Assembly: GCA_963781025.1 (NCBI GenBank)
Contig: CAWADU010000003.1
Coordinates: 434,001 to 498,000 of the forward strand
Direction: 5' to 3'
Origin: Tardibacter sp963781025
GTDB lineage: Bacteria; Pseudomonadota; Alphaproteobacteria; Sphingomonadales; Sphingomonadaceae
Length of the DNA stretch: 64,000 nucleotides
The notes below the pieces were generated by a model. It was given only the letters and a program-made list of their open reading frames with translations, was not told where the DNA came from and ran no database searches. How positions within the stretch are numbered: the first letter of the stretch is position 1; each line of letters starts with the position of its first letter. A program made the translations under genes and the position numbers. This document shows, in pieces, positions 45,805 to 54,145 of the stretch.

Positions 45805-46463
45805 ATATCATCCTGCTGGGCCCACCGGGGGCGGGCAAGGGGACGCAGGCCAGCCGGCTTGTTGCCGAGCGTGGCATGATCCAGCTTTCCACCGGCGACA
45901 TGTTGCGCGCTGCGGTTGCGGCCGGAACGCCGGTTGGGTTGAAAGCCAAGGCGGTGATGGAGGCGGGCGAACTGGTTTCCGACGACATCGTCACCGGCAT
46001 ATTGTCCGAGCGGCTCGACCAGCCGGACACGGCCAAGGGCTTTATTCTCGACGGTTTCCCGCGCACGGTCGCCCAGGCTGAAGCGCTGGATAGCTTGTTG
46101 AAGGCAAAGGGACTGAGGCTCGATCGGGTGATTGAGTTGTCCGTCGACGAGGATGCCCTTGTCGACCGCATTACCGGCCGCTTCACCTGCGCAAAGTGCG
46201 GCGAAGGCTATCATGACCGCTACAAGCAGCCCATGAAGGCTGGCACATGCGATGTGTGCGGTTCAACCGAATTCAAGCGCCGTCCCGACGACAATGAGGA
46301 AACGGTTCGTACCCGTATGGCTGAATATCGCGCCAAAACGGCCCCGATACTTCCTTATTACGAGACGCGGGGGCTGGTGTCACGGGTTGACGGCATGGCC
46401 GATATAGCGGAGGTCAACGAGGCAATCGAGGGAATCCTCGACGCGAAGGCAAGGGTGGGTTGA
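45801..46463 (+). CDS. adk: Adenylate kinase with four-cysteine LID domain
   Basis: 220 residues: P-loop ILLGPPGAGKGTQASRL, STGDMLRAAV, GFILDGFPRTVAQAEAL, and a LID from about residue 130 with CAKCGEGY and CDVCGSTEF, four cysteines that would hold zinc as in Gram-positive Adk and that of Paracoccus. It interconverts ATP, ADP and AMP. TTG 45801 is the start, overlapping secY (TTGA). No ATG is better placed. Position between secY and rpsM is typical. Confidence 0.95.
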   Translation: MNIILLGPPGAGKGTQASRLVAERGMIQLSTGDMLRAAVAAGTPVGLKAKAVMEAGELVSDDIVTGILSERLDQPDTAKGFILDGFPRTVAQAEALDSLLKAKGLRLDRVIELSVDEDALVDRITGRFTCAKCGEGYHDRYKQPMKAGTCDVCGSTEFKRRPDDNEETVRTRMAEYRAKTAPILPYYETRGLVSRVDGMADIAEVNEAIEGILDAKARVG

Positions 46464-46620
46464 CAGGGGCGGCGGGGCTGTCTAACGACGCCTTTCCCGC
46501 CTGAACAATTCTCCGGCAGTGCAAATTGCGCTTGCCGGATTGTGTTGTTCGGATCATTCGGGTTCAACGCTTTGAGATGGGGTGACGGCCCACCACACCC
46601 CGTGGAGCAGGAGATTATTT

Positions 46621-46989
46621 GTGGCACGTATCGCGGGTGTCAATATCCCGACAAACAAGCGCGTCGAGATTGCGCTGACTTATATTCACGGCATTGGCTC
46701 TACGGCGGCCAAGAGCATCGTCAACCAGCTCGGTATCACGACCGAGCGCCGCGTTCAGGATCTGTCCGATCAGGAGGTCCTTCAGATCCGTGAGCTGATC
46801 GATCGCGATTTTACGGTCGAAGGTGACCTTCGCCGCCAAGTCGCAATGAACATCAAGCGCCTGATGGATCTCGCCTGCTATCGCGGGCTGCGTCATCGCA
46901 AGGGCTTGCCGGTCCGTGGTCAGCGCACGCACACCAATGCGCGCACCCGCAAGGGCAAGGCCAAGCCGATCGCCGGCAAGAAGAAATAA
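46621..46989 (+). CDS. rpsM: 30S ribosomal protein S13
   Basis: 122 residues starting at GTG 46621 behind GCAGGAGATTATTT: MARIAGVNIPTNKRVEIALTYIHGIG, EEVLQIR-like QEVLQIRELIDRDF, CYRGLRHRKGLPVRGQRTHTNARTRKG. It bridges to the 50S and contacts the P-site tRNA. The 157-base gap after adk contains a hairpin (CCGGCA 46513-46518 with TGCCGG 46533-46538), possibly part of a separate alpha-operon leader. Confidence 0.97.
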   Translation: MARIAGVNIPTNKRVEIALTYIHGIGSTAAKSIVNQLGITTERRVQDLSDQEVLQIRELIDRDFTVEGDLRRQVAMNIKRLMDLACYRGLRHRKGLPVRGQRTHTNARTRKGKAKPIAGKKK

Positions 46990-47031
46990 GCTTGTCAGCA
47001 GCCTGAATAGAGACACGGGGAACATCAAGAG

Positions 47032-47421
47032 ATGGCACGCGAACCTCAGCGCATTCGTCGCCGCGAGCGAAAGAACATCACGTCGGGCGTGGCGCATGTG
47101 AATGCTACGTTCAATAACACCATGATCACCATCACCGATGCGCAGGGAAATGCGATTTCCTGGTCATCGGCAGGCACCATGGGCTTCAAGGGCAGCCGCA
47201 AGTCGACGCCTTATGCTGCCCAGGTTGCAGCCGAAGATGCAGGACGCAAGGCTCAGGAGCATGGCGTTCGCACCCTGGAAGTGGAAGTGAAGGGTCCGGG
47301 CTCGGGCCGTAAATCGGCTCTGCGGGCATTGCAGGCTGTCGGTTTTGCGATCACCGCTATCCGCGATGTGACGCCCATTCCGCACAATGGCGTCCGTCCG
47401 CCGAAGCGTCGGCGCGTCTGA
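47032..47421 (+). CDS. rpsK: 30S ribosomal protein S11
   Basis: 129 residues: MAREPQRIRRRERKNITSGVAHVNATFNNTMITITDAQGNAISWSSAGTMGFKGSRKSTPYAAQ, and the C-terminal DVTPIPHNGVRPPKRRRV. Lies on the 30S platform. Intact. Confidence 0.97.
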   Translation: MAREPQRIRRRERKNITSGVAHVNATFNNTMITITDAQGNAISWSSAGTMGFKGSRKSTPYAAQVAAEDAGRKAQEHGVRTLEVEVKGPGSGRKSALRALQAVGFAITAIRDVTPIPHNGVRPPKRRRV

Positions 47422-47432
47422 TCTATCGCGTT

Positions 47433-47456
47433 CGATCGGTGCTTTTTCGCCGATCG
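47433..47456 (+). other. Hairpin between rpsK and rpoA
   Basis: CGATCGG (47433-47439) pairs with CCGATCG (47450-47456) around TGCTTTTTCG, followed by TGTCTTTC. It may attenuate rpoA or be a processing site; the weak T-rich tail argues against full termination. Confidence 0.4.
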
Positions 47457-47509
47457 TGTCTTTCAACCGCGGCGCGGTTTCGCGCCCCCAAGCACACCAG
47501 GGGAACACC

Positions 47510-48559
47510 GTGGCAGTAAACGCGAAGAATTGGCAGGAACTGAAGAAGCCTAACAGCCTTGAGCTGAAGGGTGGCGATGGCAAACGCAAGGCGACCTTCA
47601 TCGCCGAGCCGCTTGAGCGGGGCTTTGGCCTCACTCTCGGCAACGCGCTGCGCCGCGTGCTTCTGTCCTCGCTTCAAGGCGCGGCCGTTACATCGATCAA
47701 GATCGAAGGCGTGCTGCATGAATTTTCGTCGCTTGCCGGCGTGCGCGAGGATGTGACCGACATCGTCCTGAACGTGAAGCAAGTCGCTCTCCGCATGCAG
47801 GGCGACCTTGGCAAACGGCTTCAGCTTTCGGCAACCGGCCCCGGTGAAATCACCGCCGGTCAGATCGCGACGTCGGGCGATATCGAGGTGATGAACCCCG
47901 ATCTCGTCATCTGCCATCTTGATGACGGCGCGACGCTGAACATGGAGCTTACCGCCGAAGTCGGCAAAGGCTATGTTCCGGCGGGTTCGAACCGCCCGGC
48001 TGACGCTCCGATCGGCCTCATTCCGGTCGATGCGTTGTATTCGCCGGTGCGCCAGGTCGCCTACAAGGTGGAAAACACCCGCGTCGGCCAGGAGCTTGAC
48101 TATGACAAGCTGACACTGACGATCGAAACCGATGGCACGGTCACGCCGGAGGATGCTGTTGCTTATGCAGCGCGCATTCTGCAGGACCAGTTGCAGCTTT
48201 TCGTCAATTTTGAAGAGCCTGCACAGGGCATATCGGCGCCGATCGGCCTTGCTGCTGCACCTGCGGAAGCGGAGTCCGAAAGCGGCCAGATCAACCGTTA
48301 CCTGCTCAAGAAGGTCGACGAACTGGAACTGTCGGTCCGTTCGGCGAACTGCCTGAAGAACGACAACATCATCTACATCGGCGATCTGGTCCAGAAGACC
48401 GAGGCCGAGATGCTGCGCACACCGAACTTCGGCCGCAAGTCTCTGAACGAGATCAAGGAAGTGCTGGCGTCGATGAGCCTGCGTCTGGGCATGGATATTC
48501 CGGGCTGGCCGCCTGAAAACATCGAAGAAATGGCCAAGAAGCTCGAGCAGGAATATTGA
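47510..48559 (+). CDS. rpoA: RNA polymerase subunit alpha
   Basis: 349 residues from GTG 47510 (AVNAKNWQELKKPNSLELK). The N-terminal dimerisation domain has EPLERGFGLTLGNALRRVLLSSLQGAAVTSIKI and HEFSSLAGVREDVTDIVLNVK. The C-terminal domain is LELSVRSANCLKNDNIIYIGDLVQKTEAEMLRTPNFGRKSLNEIKEVLASMSLRLGM, which binds UP elements and activators. The frame is open to 47387, but the GTG matches the family length. ACCAGGGGAACACC precedes it. Confidence 0.97.
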   Translation: MAVNAKNWQELKKPNSLELKGGDGKRKATFIAEPLERGFGLTLGNALRRVLLSSLQGAAVTSIKIEGVLHEFSSLAGVREDVTDIVLNVKQVALRMQGDLGKRLQLSATGPGEITAGQIATSGDIEVMNPDLVICHLDDGATLNMELTAEVGKGYVPAGSNRPADAPIGLIPVDALYSPVRQVAYKVENTRVGQELDYDKLTLTIETDGTVTPEDAVAYAARILQDQLQLFVNFEEPAQGISAPIGLAAAPAEAESESGQINRYLLKKVDELELSVRSANCLKNDNIIYIGDLVQKTEAEMLRTPNFGRKSLNEIKEVLASMSLRLGMDIPGWPPENIEEMAKKLEQEY

Positions 48560-48709
48560 GCCTCCGACGGGCCGTCTGACGAAAGTCAGGGTTCTGTCCG
48601 GCGATTGAATGGGTTCCGATTTTATCGGGATGACGTGAATTTGGGCGGTCCGCGTCGCCGCCTGGTCCTGGGTACCTGATCCGGCCCTTGAACAAACAGG
48701 AGAAAGATC

Positions 48710-49129
48710 ATGCGCCATCGTGTTGGCGGACGTAAACTTCAACGCACCAGCAGTCATCGCGCTGCCCTGTTCCGCAACATGGCGGCTGCGTTGATCAAGC
48801 ATGAGCAGATCACGACCACGGTTGCAAAGGCCAAGGAACTGCGGCCGTACACCGAAAAGCTGGTGACGCTGGCGAAAAAGGGCGGCCTTGCCAATCGTCA
48901 ACTCGCCATGGCGCGGCTGATGGACGACACGCAGCTCACGAAGCTGTTCGCGGTCCTGGCAGAGCGCTACAAGGATCGCAGCGGCGGTTACACCCGCGTG
49001 GTCAAGGCCGGCATCCGCGCATCGGACGCCGCGCCGATGGCGATCATCGAGTTTGTCGATCGCGACGTGTCGGCCAAGGGCCAGGACTCCGGTCCGTTAG
49101 CGAACGACGAGGTCGAAGAGGCCGCATAA
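48710..49129 (+). CDS. rplQ: 50S ribosomal protein L17
   Basis: 139 residues: MRHRVGGRKLQRTSSHRAALFRNMAAALIKHEQITTTVAKAKELRPYTEKLVTLAKKG, RYKDRSGGYTRVVKAGIRASDAAPMAIIEFVDRD, and a short acidic tail. It is the last gene of the ribosomal superoperon, preceded by ACAGGAGAAAGATC and closed by a terminator at 49156. Confidence 0.97.
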   Translation: MRHRVGGRKLQRTSSHRAALFRNMAAALIKHEQITTTVAKAKELRPYTEKLVTLAKKGGLANRQLAMARLMDDTQLTKLFAVLAERYKDRSGGYTRVVKAGIRASDAAPMAIIEFVDRDVSAKGQDSGPLANDEVEEAA

Positions 49130-49155
49130 GCTTTTCAGGCTTTTGATTAGAATGA

Positions 49156-49186
49156 GGCTCGGTCCCGATGGGTACCGGGCCTTTTT
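49156..49186 (+). terminator. Intrinsic terminator at the end of the ribosomal superoperon
   Basis: GGCTCGGT (49156-49163) pairs with ACCGGGCC (49174-49181) including one T-G pair, followed by TTTTT. It lies 27 bases past the rplQ stop. Confidence 0.85.
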
Positions 49187-49303
49187 CGTTGCGGAAGACC
49201 TGCTGTGTCATCACCGCTTGACGGCTGATCGGGCACAACGAACCGTTCATCGCGTGGTCAGCGGATTGGGTGTATAACGAGGCGGAAAGATGAGGACCGC
49301 CTG

Positions 49304-49819
49304 ATGCGCCGTGCTTCACATTTCGCCCTGAGCGCCGCTACGGCAGCACTTCTCGCGACATCGGTTGCAGGCCCGGCGGACGCGCGCCGCTACCGGCACT
49401 GGGATCATGACAGGCTGGACGCAGGTGACCTTATCATTGGCGCCGTCATCATCGGCGGGATCGCAGCCATAGCATCGGAAATCAGCAGGTCACGCGACAA
49501 TAATGGTACGGTTTATGGGCGCGACCGGGACCGCAAGCGCAACGGCAGTTCAGAAGGCGTGGCTGTCGACGCCTGCGCCGACGCGGCCGAAAGGCGCGCC
49601 AGCGATTCGGGCCGCGATGCGCGAGTGAACGTCATCACGGGTATCGAACGCCAGGGCGACAGCTATCGAGTCCGCGGGACCCTGGAATACCGAAGCGGCG
49701 GCCGGGATTCCGCGGATGATCGCCAATGGCAAGATACCGCGCGATTCACGTGCAGCTACAGCTATGGGCGGGTCGATTACGTGCACATTGACGACGCCTA
49801 CGCATACTCATGGCAGTGA
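49304..49819 (+). CDS. Secreted hypothetical protein with a hydrophobic Gly/Ile segment
   Basis: 171 residues. Signal peptide MRRASHFALSAATAALLATSVAGPADA, then RRYRHWDHDRLDAGDLIIGAVIIGGIAAIASEISR, a second hydrophobic stretch resembling a Gly-zipper, followed by a charged linker. The C-terminal domain has paired cysteines (VDACADAAER and RFTCSYSYG) and tyrosines. Similar small periplasmic proteins of unknown function are common in sphingomonads; I cannot name a family. It begins after the rplQ terminator, so it needs its own promoter. Confidence 0.65.
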   Translation: MRRASHFALSAATAALLATSVAGPADARRYRHWDHDRLDAGDLIIGAVIIGGIAAIASEISRSRDNNGTVYGRDRDRKRNGSSEGVAVDACADAAERRASDSGRDARVNVITGIERQGDSYRVRGTLEYRSGGRDSADDRQWQDTARFTCSYSYGRVDYVHIDDAYAYSWQ

Positions 49820-49838
49820 ATTGGTGACTACCTGGCGC

Positions 49839-50543
49839 TCAGGGTGTGTATGACTGCACGGGCGTACCCATTGGGCGTCGCAGGCGCAGACGCAGGACAT
49901 CCCGCCAGCTTCCGCTCGTGAAGAATCCTCTCCTGATCAGGACTTCGGCGACAATCAAATTGGGGATCCATTGCAGCACGCGCGTCGGCTCGTAAACTTG
50001 GCTGAATCGTCCACCCAGCCACAGAAACATGTGCAGTTCTGCCCGAAATGTCACATTGGTCAGCGTCAGTGCATAATTGCGGAGCATCCACTCGCCGTGT
50101 TGCGCGAACCGCCCTTGAAGGGCGCGCGTCCATGCCATGGCGGCGGTCCCGAACCACAGTACGGACAGCATGGCAAAGCCGAAGATCGTCAACGGCCCGC
50201 CGGTATCGGTAAGCGCCAGGCGCAGCGTTGCGAATGACGTGATCATGATGGTGCCGAGATACAGGCGTCCAGTCCAGCGATGGACGCTGGGAAAGCGCTC
50301 TCGCAAATGTTTGGGAAACAACAGCGCGCCAGAGACCAGGATCAGCGGTGCCGTCCACAGGTGGAGGTAAAGCTCGAAATCCTGGCGCCCGAGATGGTCA
50401 ACCGCCCGATGCATGATCCCGCGTATGTCGATCCAGATGAAGCGGGAGTTGAGGCCGGCAACCACGATTGCAGCCAGGGTCATCAAAAGCCACGAGATGG
50501 TTCGAACTTTTGGCAAGCTTAACATCGCATGCGTCCCCGACAT
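49839..50543 (-). CDS. DUF2306 family membrane protein
   Basis: 234 residues with about six predicted membrane segments (for example WLLMTLAAIVVAGL, LHLWTAPLILVSGALLF, IFGFAMLSVLWFGTAAMAW). Conserved polar residues include HLGRQDFELYLHLWTAP, FPSVHRWTGRLYL and GEWMLRNYALTLTNVTFR; the repeated His/Arg positions are typical of DUF2306, which resembles cytochrome-b-like four-helix proteins. Function unknown. Divergent from guaA across a 261-base gap that holds no gene I can support. Confidence 0.75.
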   Translation of the reverse strand: MSGTHAMLSLPKVRTISWLLMTLAAIVVAGLNSRFIWIDIRGIMHRAVDHLGRQDFELYLHLWTAPLILVSGALLFPKHLRERFPSVHRWTGRLYLGTIMITSFATLRLALTDTGGPLTIFGFAMLSVLWFGTAAMAWTRALQGRFAQHGEWMLRNYALTLTNVTFRAELHMFLWLGGRFSQVYEPTRVLQWIPNLIVAEVLIRRGFFTSGSWRDVLRLRLRRPMGTPVQSYTP

Positions 50544-50804
50544 GGAATGTGTGTTGTTATCCCCTTGCTGGCCGTCGCTTCTTCGTTTGACCGCGGTTTG
50601 GTCCCTCCGCGTTCAATCGGCCAACAGCGACCTGACCATAAACCGGGTCCGCGATGGGGATTGCGACTATTCGGTATGAGCCACCCCGGAAATTGAAGCA
50701 TCCGACATGGGGCGACGACGATTTCATTTCCCGGGTGCGAAACGCTGGACTCTGATGGCTACCGGACCTATCCCGCCGCCAACACTCTGTCCGGGGCATT
50801 TGTC

Positions 50805-52364
50805 ATGACCGTCCAGCCGCAGGACTGTATCCTGATCGTCGATTTCGGAAGCCAGGTGACGCAGCTGATTGCGCGCCGCGTACGCGAAGCGGGCGTCTAT
50901 TGCGAGATCGCGCCATTCAGTGCGGCCGAGGCCGCCTTTGATCGCCTGCAGCCCAAAGGCGTGATCCTTTCGGGCGGCCCCGCTTCGGTAACGACCGAAA
51001 CAAGTCCGCGCGCGCCGCAGCGCATCTTTGATGCGGGCGTGCCGGTGCTGGGCATCTGCTATGGCCAGCAAACCATGGCGGCCCAATTGGGCGGCCGGGT
51101 CTCGCCTTCCGACCATCGCGAGTTCGGACGGGCCTTTGTGGAAGTCGTGGAACATTCGGCGCTGTTCGATGGCATCTGGCAGAAGGGCGAAAGCCATCAG
51201 GTGTGGATGAGCCACGGCGACCGCGTGGATGCGTTGCCTGACGGGTTCCGTATCATCGCGCGATCAGAAGGGGCACCCTATGCGGCGACCGCGGACGAAA
51301 GCCGACACTTCTACGGCGTTCAATTTCATCCGGAGGTCGTCCACACGCCCGATGGCGCCAAACTGATCTCCAATTTCGTGCGGCACGTCTGCGGCTTGTC
51401 GGGCAACTGGACAATGGCGGGGTTTCGTGCGGCTAAGATTGCTGAAATCCGCGAGCAGGTAGGTGGCGCAAGGGTCATCTGCGGCCTTTCAGGCGGGGTC
51501 AATTCGGCGGTGGCGGCCGTGCTGATCCACGAGGCGATCGGCGACCAGCTCACCTGCGTGTTCGTCGACCATGGTCTGATGCGTCTGGGCGAGGCCGAGC
51601 AGGTCGTCAGCCTGTTCCGCGAACATTACGGAATCCCGCTGGTCCATGTGGAGGCGGAGAAGCTGTTTCTCGATGGCCTCCAGGGTGTGAGCGACCCCGA
51701 AGCCAAGCGCAAGTTCATTGGCAAGACCTTCATCGACGTGTTCGACGAGGAGGCACACAAGATCGGCGGCGCGGATTTCCTCGCGCAGGGCACGCTCTAT
51801 CCGGATGTCATTGAAAGCGTGAGCTTTACCGGCGGACCTTCGGTGACGATCAAGAGCCACCATAATGTCGGCGGCCTGCCCGATCGGATGAAGATGAAGC
51901 TCGTCGAGCCGTTGCGGGAACTGTTCAAGGACGAGGTGCGCGAGCTGGGCCGCGAACTTGGCCTGCCCGAGGCGTTCGTCGGCCGCCATCCCTTCCCGGG
52001 GCCGGGGCTGGCTATCCGCATTCCGGGCGAGGTGACGAAGGAGCGCTGCGATATCCTCCGCAAGGCCGACGCCGTCTATCTGGAGGAAATCCGCAAGGCC
52101 GGGCTGTATGACGCGATCTGGCAGGCGTTCGCCGTGCTGCTGCCGGTGCGGACGGTGGGTGTGATGGGCGACGGCCGTACGTATGACAGCGTCTGCGCGC
52201 TCCGTGCGGTGACGTCCGTCGATGGCATGACGGCGGACATCTACCCGTTCGACGCTGCTTTCCTGTCGGCGACGGCGACGCGGATCGTCAACGAGGTGCG
52301 GGGCATCAACCGCGTGGTTTATGACTACACCTCAAAGCCGCCCGGCACGATCGAATGGGAGTGA
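50805..52364 (+). CDS. guaA: GMP synthase (glutamine-hydrolysing), with SGGVNS in the PP-loop
   Basis: 519 residues. The N-terminal class I amidotransferase has ILIVDFGSQVTQLIARRVRE, GVPVLGICYGQQTMA (nucleophile Cys) and the triad partners in GVQFHPEVVHT. The ATP-pyrophosphatase domain has VICGLSGGVNSAVAAVL, VFVDHGLMR, and the C-terminal dimerisation domain ends GTIEWE. It converts XMP to GMP. The P-loop-like SGGVDS motif here reads SGGVNS (AAT at 51501-51503), an unusual replacement of an active-site Asp. All else is normal. Confidence 0.95.
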   Translation: MTVQPQDCILIVDFGSQVTQLIARRVREAGVYCEIAPFSAAEAAFDRLQPKGVILSGGPASVTTETSPRAPQRIFDAGVPVLGICYGQQTMAAQLGGRVSPSDHREFGRAFVEVVEHSALFDGIWQKGESHQVWMSHGDRVDALPDGFRIIARSEGAPYAATADESRHFYGVQFHPEVVHTPDGAKLISNFVRHVCGLSGNWTMAGFRAAKIAEIREQVGGARVICGLSGGVNSAVAAVLIHEAIGDQLTCVFVDHGLMRLGEAEQVVSLFREHYGIPLVHVEAEKLFLDGLQGVSDPEAKRKFIGKTFIDVFDEEAHKIGGADFLAQGTLYPDVIESVSFTGGPSVTIKSHHNVGGLPDRMKMKLVEPLRELFKDEVRELGRELGLPEAFVGRHPFPGPGLAIRIPGEVTKERCDILRKADAVYLEEIRKAGLYDAIWQAFAVLLPVRTVGVMGDGRTYDSVCALRAVTSVDGMTADIYPFDAAFLSATATRIVNEVRGINRVVYDYTSKPPGTIEWE

Positions 52365-52454
52365 AAGGGCCGGGGGCGCTCCAGGTTCCTGAGCCGGCGG
52401 GCGTCGAAAGATCTGTCAGGCTTGCTGCGTTGGATAAAGTGTGAGGCGGTCGGC

Positions 52455-52802
52455 ATGACGATTACCATGTATGGCATCAAGAATTGCGACACGATCAAGA
52501 AGGCCCGGACGTGGCTGGAAGATCGCGGCGTCGCTTATGCTTTCCATGACTATAAGGCTGCCGGGATCGATCATGCGCGGCTGGAGGCATGGAGCGACCA
52601 AGTGGGCTGGGAAAGGCTCCTTAACCGCGCGGGCACGACCTTCAAGAAGCTGCCGGACGCCGACAAAGCGAATATGGACGAGGCAAAGGCGATCGCGCTG
52701 ATGGTCGCCCAACCATCGATGATCAAGCGGCCGGTGCTCGATACGGGTGACGCGCTGCTGGTCGGCTTCAGGCCGGAAACCTATGAAGCCGGAAACCTAT
52801 AA
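52455..52802 (+). CDS. ArsC/Spx/YffB-family reductase
   Basis: About 115 residues: MTITMYGIKNCDTIKKARTWLEDRGVAYAFHDYKAAG with the single redox Cys of the NCDTxKKAR motif, then LLNRAGTTFKKLPDADK and PSMIKRPVLDTGDALLVGF. These thioredoxin-fold proteins include arsenate reductases; the YffB-type branch has glutathione-dependent activity of unclear substrate. ATG 52455 fits the family; the in-frame start at 52422 adds 11 residues. Confidence 0.85.
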   Translation: MTITMYGIKNCDTIKKARTWLEDRGVAYAFHDYKAAGIDHARLEAWSDQVGWERLLNRAGTTFKKLPDADKANMDEAKAIALMVAQPSMIKRPVLDTGDALLVGFRPETYEAGNL

Positions 52803-52821
52803 AGTAAGGAGTAAGCATCAG

Positions 52822-53205
52822 GTGACACGTCGGTTGATTTCAAGCGGTTCGCCATTCGAGAAGCAGGTCGGCTATTCGCGTGCGGTGGTGGAAGGCGACT
52901 GGTGCTTTGTCGCGGGCACCACGGGTTATGATCCGGTCACCAAGGCCATGCCGGAAAGCACCGCCGAACAGGCGAAGAACGCGCTGGGCATCATCGAAAA
53001 GGCGCTGGGAGAGGCGGGATTTGCCCTCGCGGATGTCGTGCGCGCAACCTATTATTTTACCGATGCCGCTTATTGGGATGAAGTCGGCCCGGTGCTGGGC
53101 GCGGCGTTCGGCGAAATCCGGCCGGCGGCAAGCGCGATCGTTGTCGGGCTTGTGAAACCTGAAATGAAAGTCGAGATTGAAGTCACGGCGCTGAAGCGCA
53201 ACTGA
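52822..53205 (+). CDS. RidA family protein
   Basis: 127 residues: MTRRLISSGSPFEKQVGYSRAVVEGDWCFVAGTTGYDPV, KNALGIIEKALGEAGFALADVVRATYYF, and IVVGLVKPEMKVEIEVTALKRN. It is in the YjgF/YER057c/UK114 superfamily, whose founding member deaminates reactive enamines and imines. The catalytic Arg position of true RidA (usually about residue 105) is not obviously present: this copy reads RPAASAIVVGLV, which contains an Arg two residues before PAAS. GTG 52822 sits behind TAAGGAGTAAG. Confidence 0.85.
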   Translation: MTRRLISSGSPFEKQVGYSRAVVEGDWCFVAGTTGYDPVTKAMPESTAEQAKNALGIIEKALGEAGFALADVVRATYYFTDAAYWDEVGPVLGAAFGEIRPAASAIVVGLVKPEMKVEIEVTALKRN

Positions 53206-53230
53206 TCGAACCGCACGGGGAGCCGTTCCC

Positions 53231-54091
53231 ATGTCCACCACCTATACGCTCGATACGTCGACCAGCCGCGCCCATCCGACGCCCGCGCCGATGAAACGGC
53301 TGACCGTGCCCGCGATCCAGAAACGCAAGGGCGGCGAGCCCCTGGTCATGCTGACGGCCTATACCGCGCGCATGGCGCAGTTGCTTGATCCGCATTGCGA
53401 CATGCTTCTCGTTGGGGACAGCCTCGGCCAGGTGATCTATGGCCTGCCGACGACGCTGCAAGTGACGCTCGACATGATGTGCGCGCATGGCGCGGCGGTG
53501 GTGCGCGGTTCCTATCATTCGGTGGTCATCATCGACATGCCGTTCGGCAGCTATGAGGCGTCACCCGAACAGGCGTTTACGAATGCGTCTCGTGTGATGG
53601 CGGAAACCGGGGCCGCGGCCGTGAAGATGGAAGGCGGCGAGGCGATGGCCGAGACCGTCGCCTTTCTGGTCAAGCGCGGCATCCCCGTCATCGGCCATGT
53701 GGGCCTTACGCCGCAAGCGGTCAACGCGCTGGGTGGTTATGGCGCGCGGGGCCGGTCGGAAGCCGAACAGGCGAAGATCCTGGCCGATGCGAAGGTGATC
53801 GCCGGAGCAGGCGCCTTCGCGCTGGTGGTCGAGGGCGTAATCGCGCCATTGGCTGACCGGATCACGGGGGAGGTTGCCTGTCCGGTGATCGGCATCGGCG
53901 CGTCGGCCAAGTGTGACGGGCAGGTGCTGGTGATCGACGACATGCTGGGCATGTTCGAGCGCGTCCCCCGGTTCGTGAAGCGTTACGACGATCTTGCCGA
54001 GCGTATTTCATCAGCCGTTCAGGCGTATGCGGCTGAAGTAAAGTCCCGGGCATTTCCGGGAGATGATCATATCTACATGCCTAAGCCTTGA
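53231..54091 (+). CDS. panB: Ketopantoate hydroxymethyltransferase
   Basis: 286 residues: TVPAIQKRKGGEPLVMLTAYTARMAQLLD, MLLVGDSLGQVIYG (metal-binding Asp), HSVVIIDMPFGSYEAS, VKMEGGEAMAETVAFLVKRGIPVIGHVGLTPQ, VVEGVIAPLADRI and VIGIGASAKCDGQVLVIDDMLGM. It makes ketopantoate for pantothenate and CoA from 2-ketoisovalerate and methylene-THF. panC is not adjacent. Intact; 26 bases after the RidA gene. Confidence 0.96.
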   Translation: MSTTYTLDTSTSRAHPTPAPMKRLTVPAIQKRKGGEPLVMLTAYTARMAQLLDPHCDMLLVGDSLGQVIYGLPTTLQVTLDMMCAHGAAVVRGSYHSVVIIDMPFGSYEASPEQAFTNASRVMAETGAAAVKMEGGEAMAETVAFLVKRGIPVIGHVGLTPQAVNALGGYGARGRSEAEQAKILADAKVIAGAGAFALVVEGVIAPLADRITGEVACPVIGIGASAKCDGQVLVIDDMLGMFERVPRFVKRYDDLAERISSAVQAYAAEVKSRAFPGDDHIYMPKP

Positions 54092-54145
54092 GCCGGAACC
54101 AAGCTCCGCCTAAGGTCCGCCCGCGTGAGAGACGGAGTTCACCTT

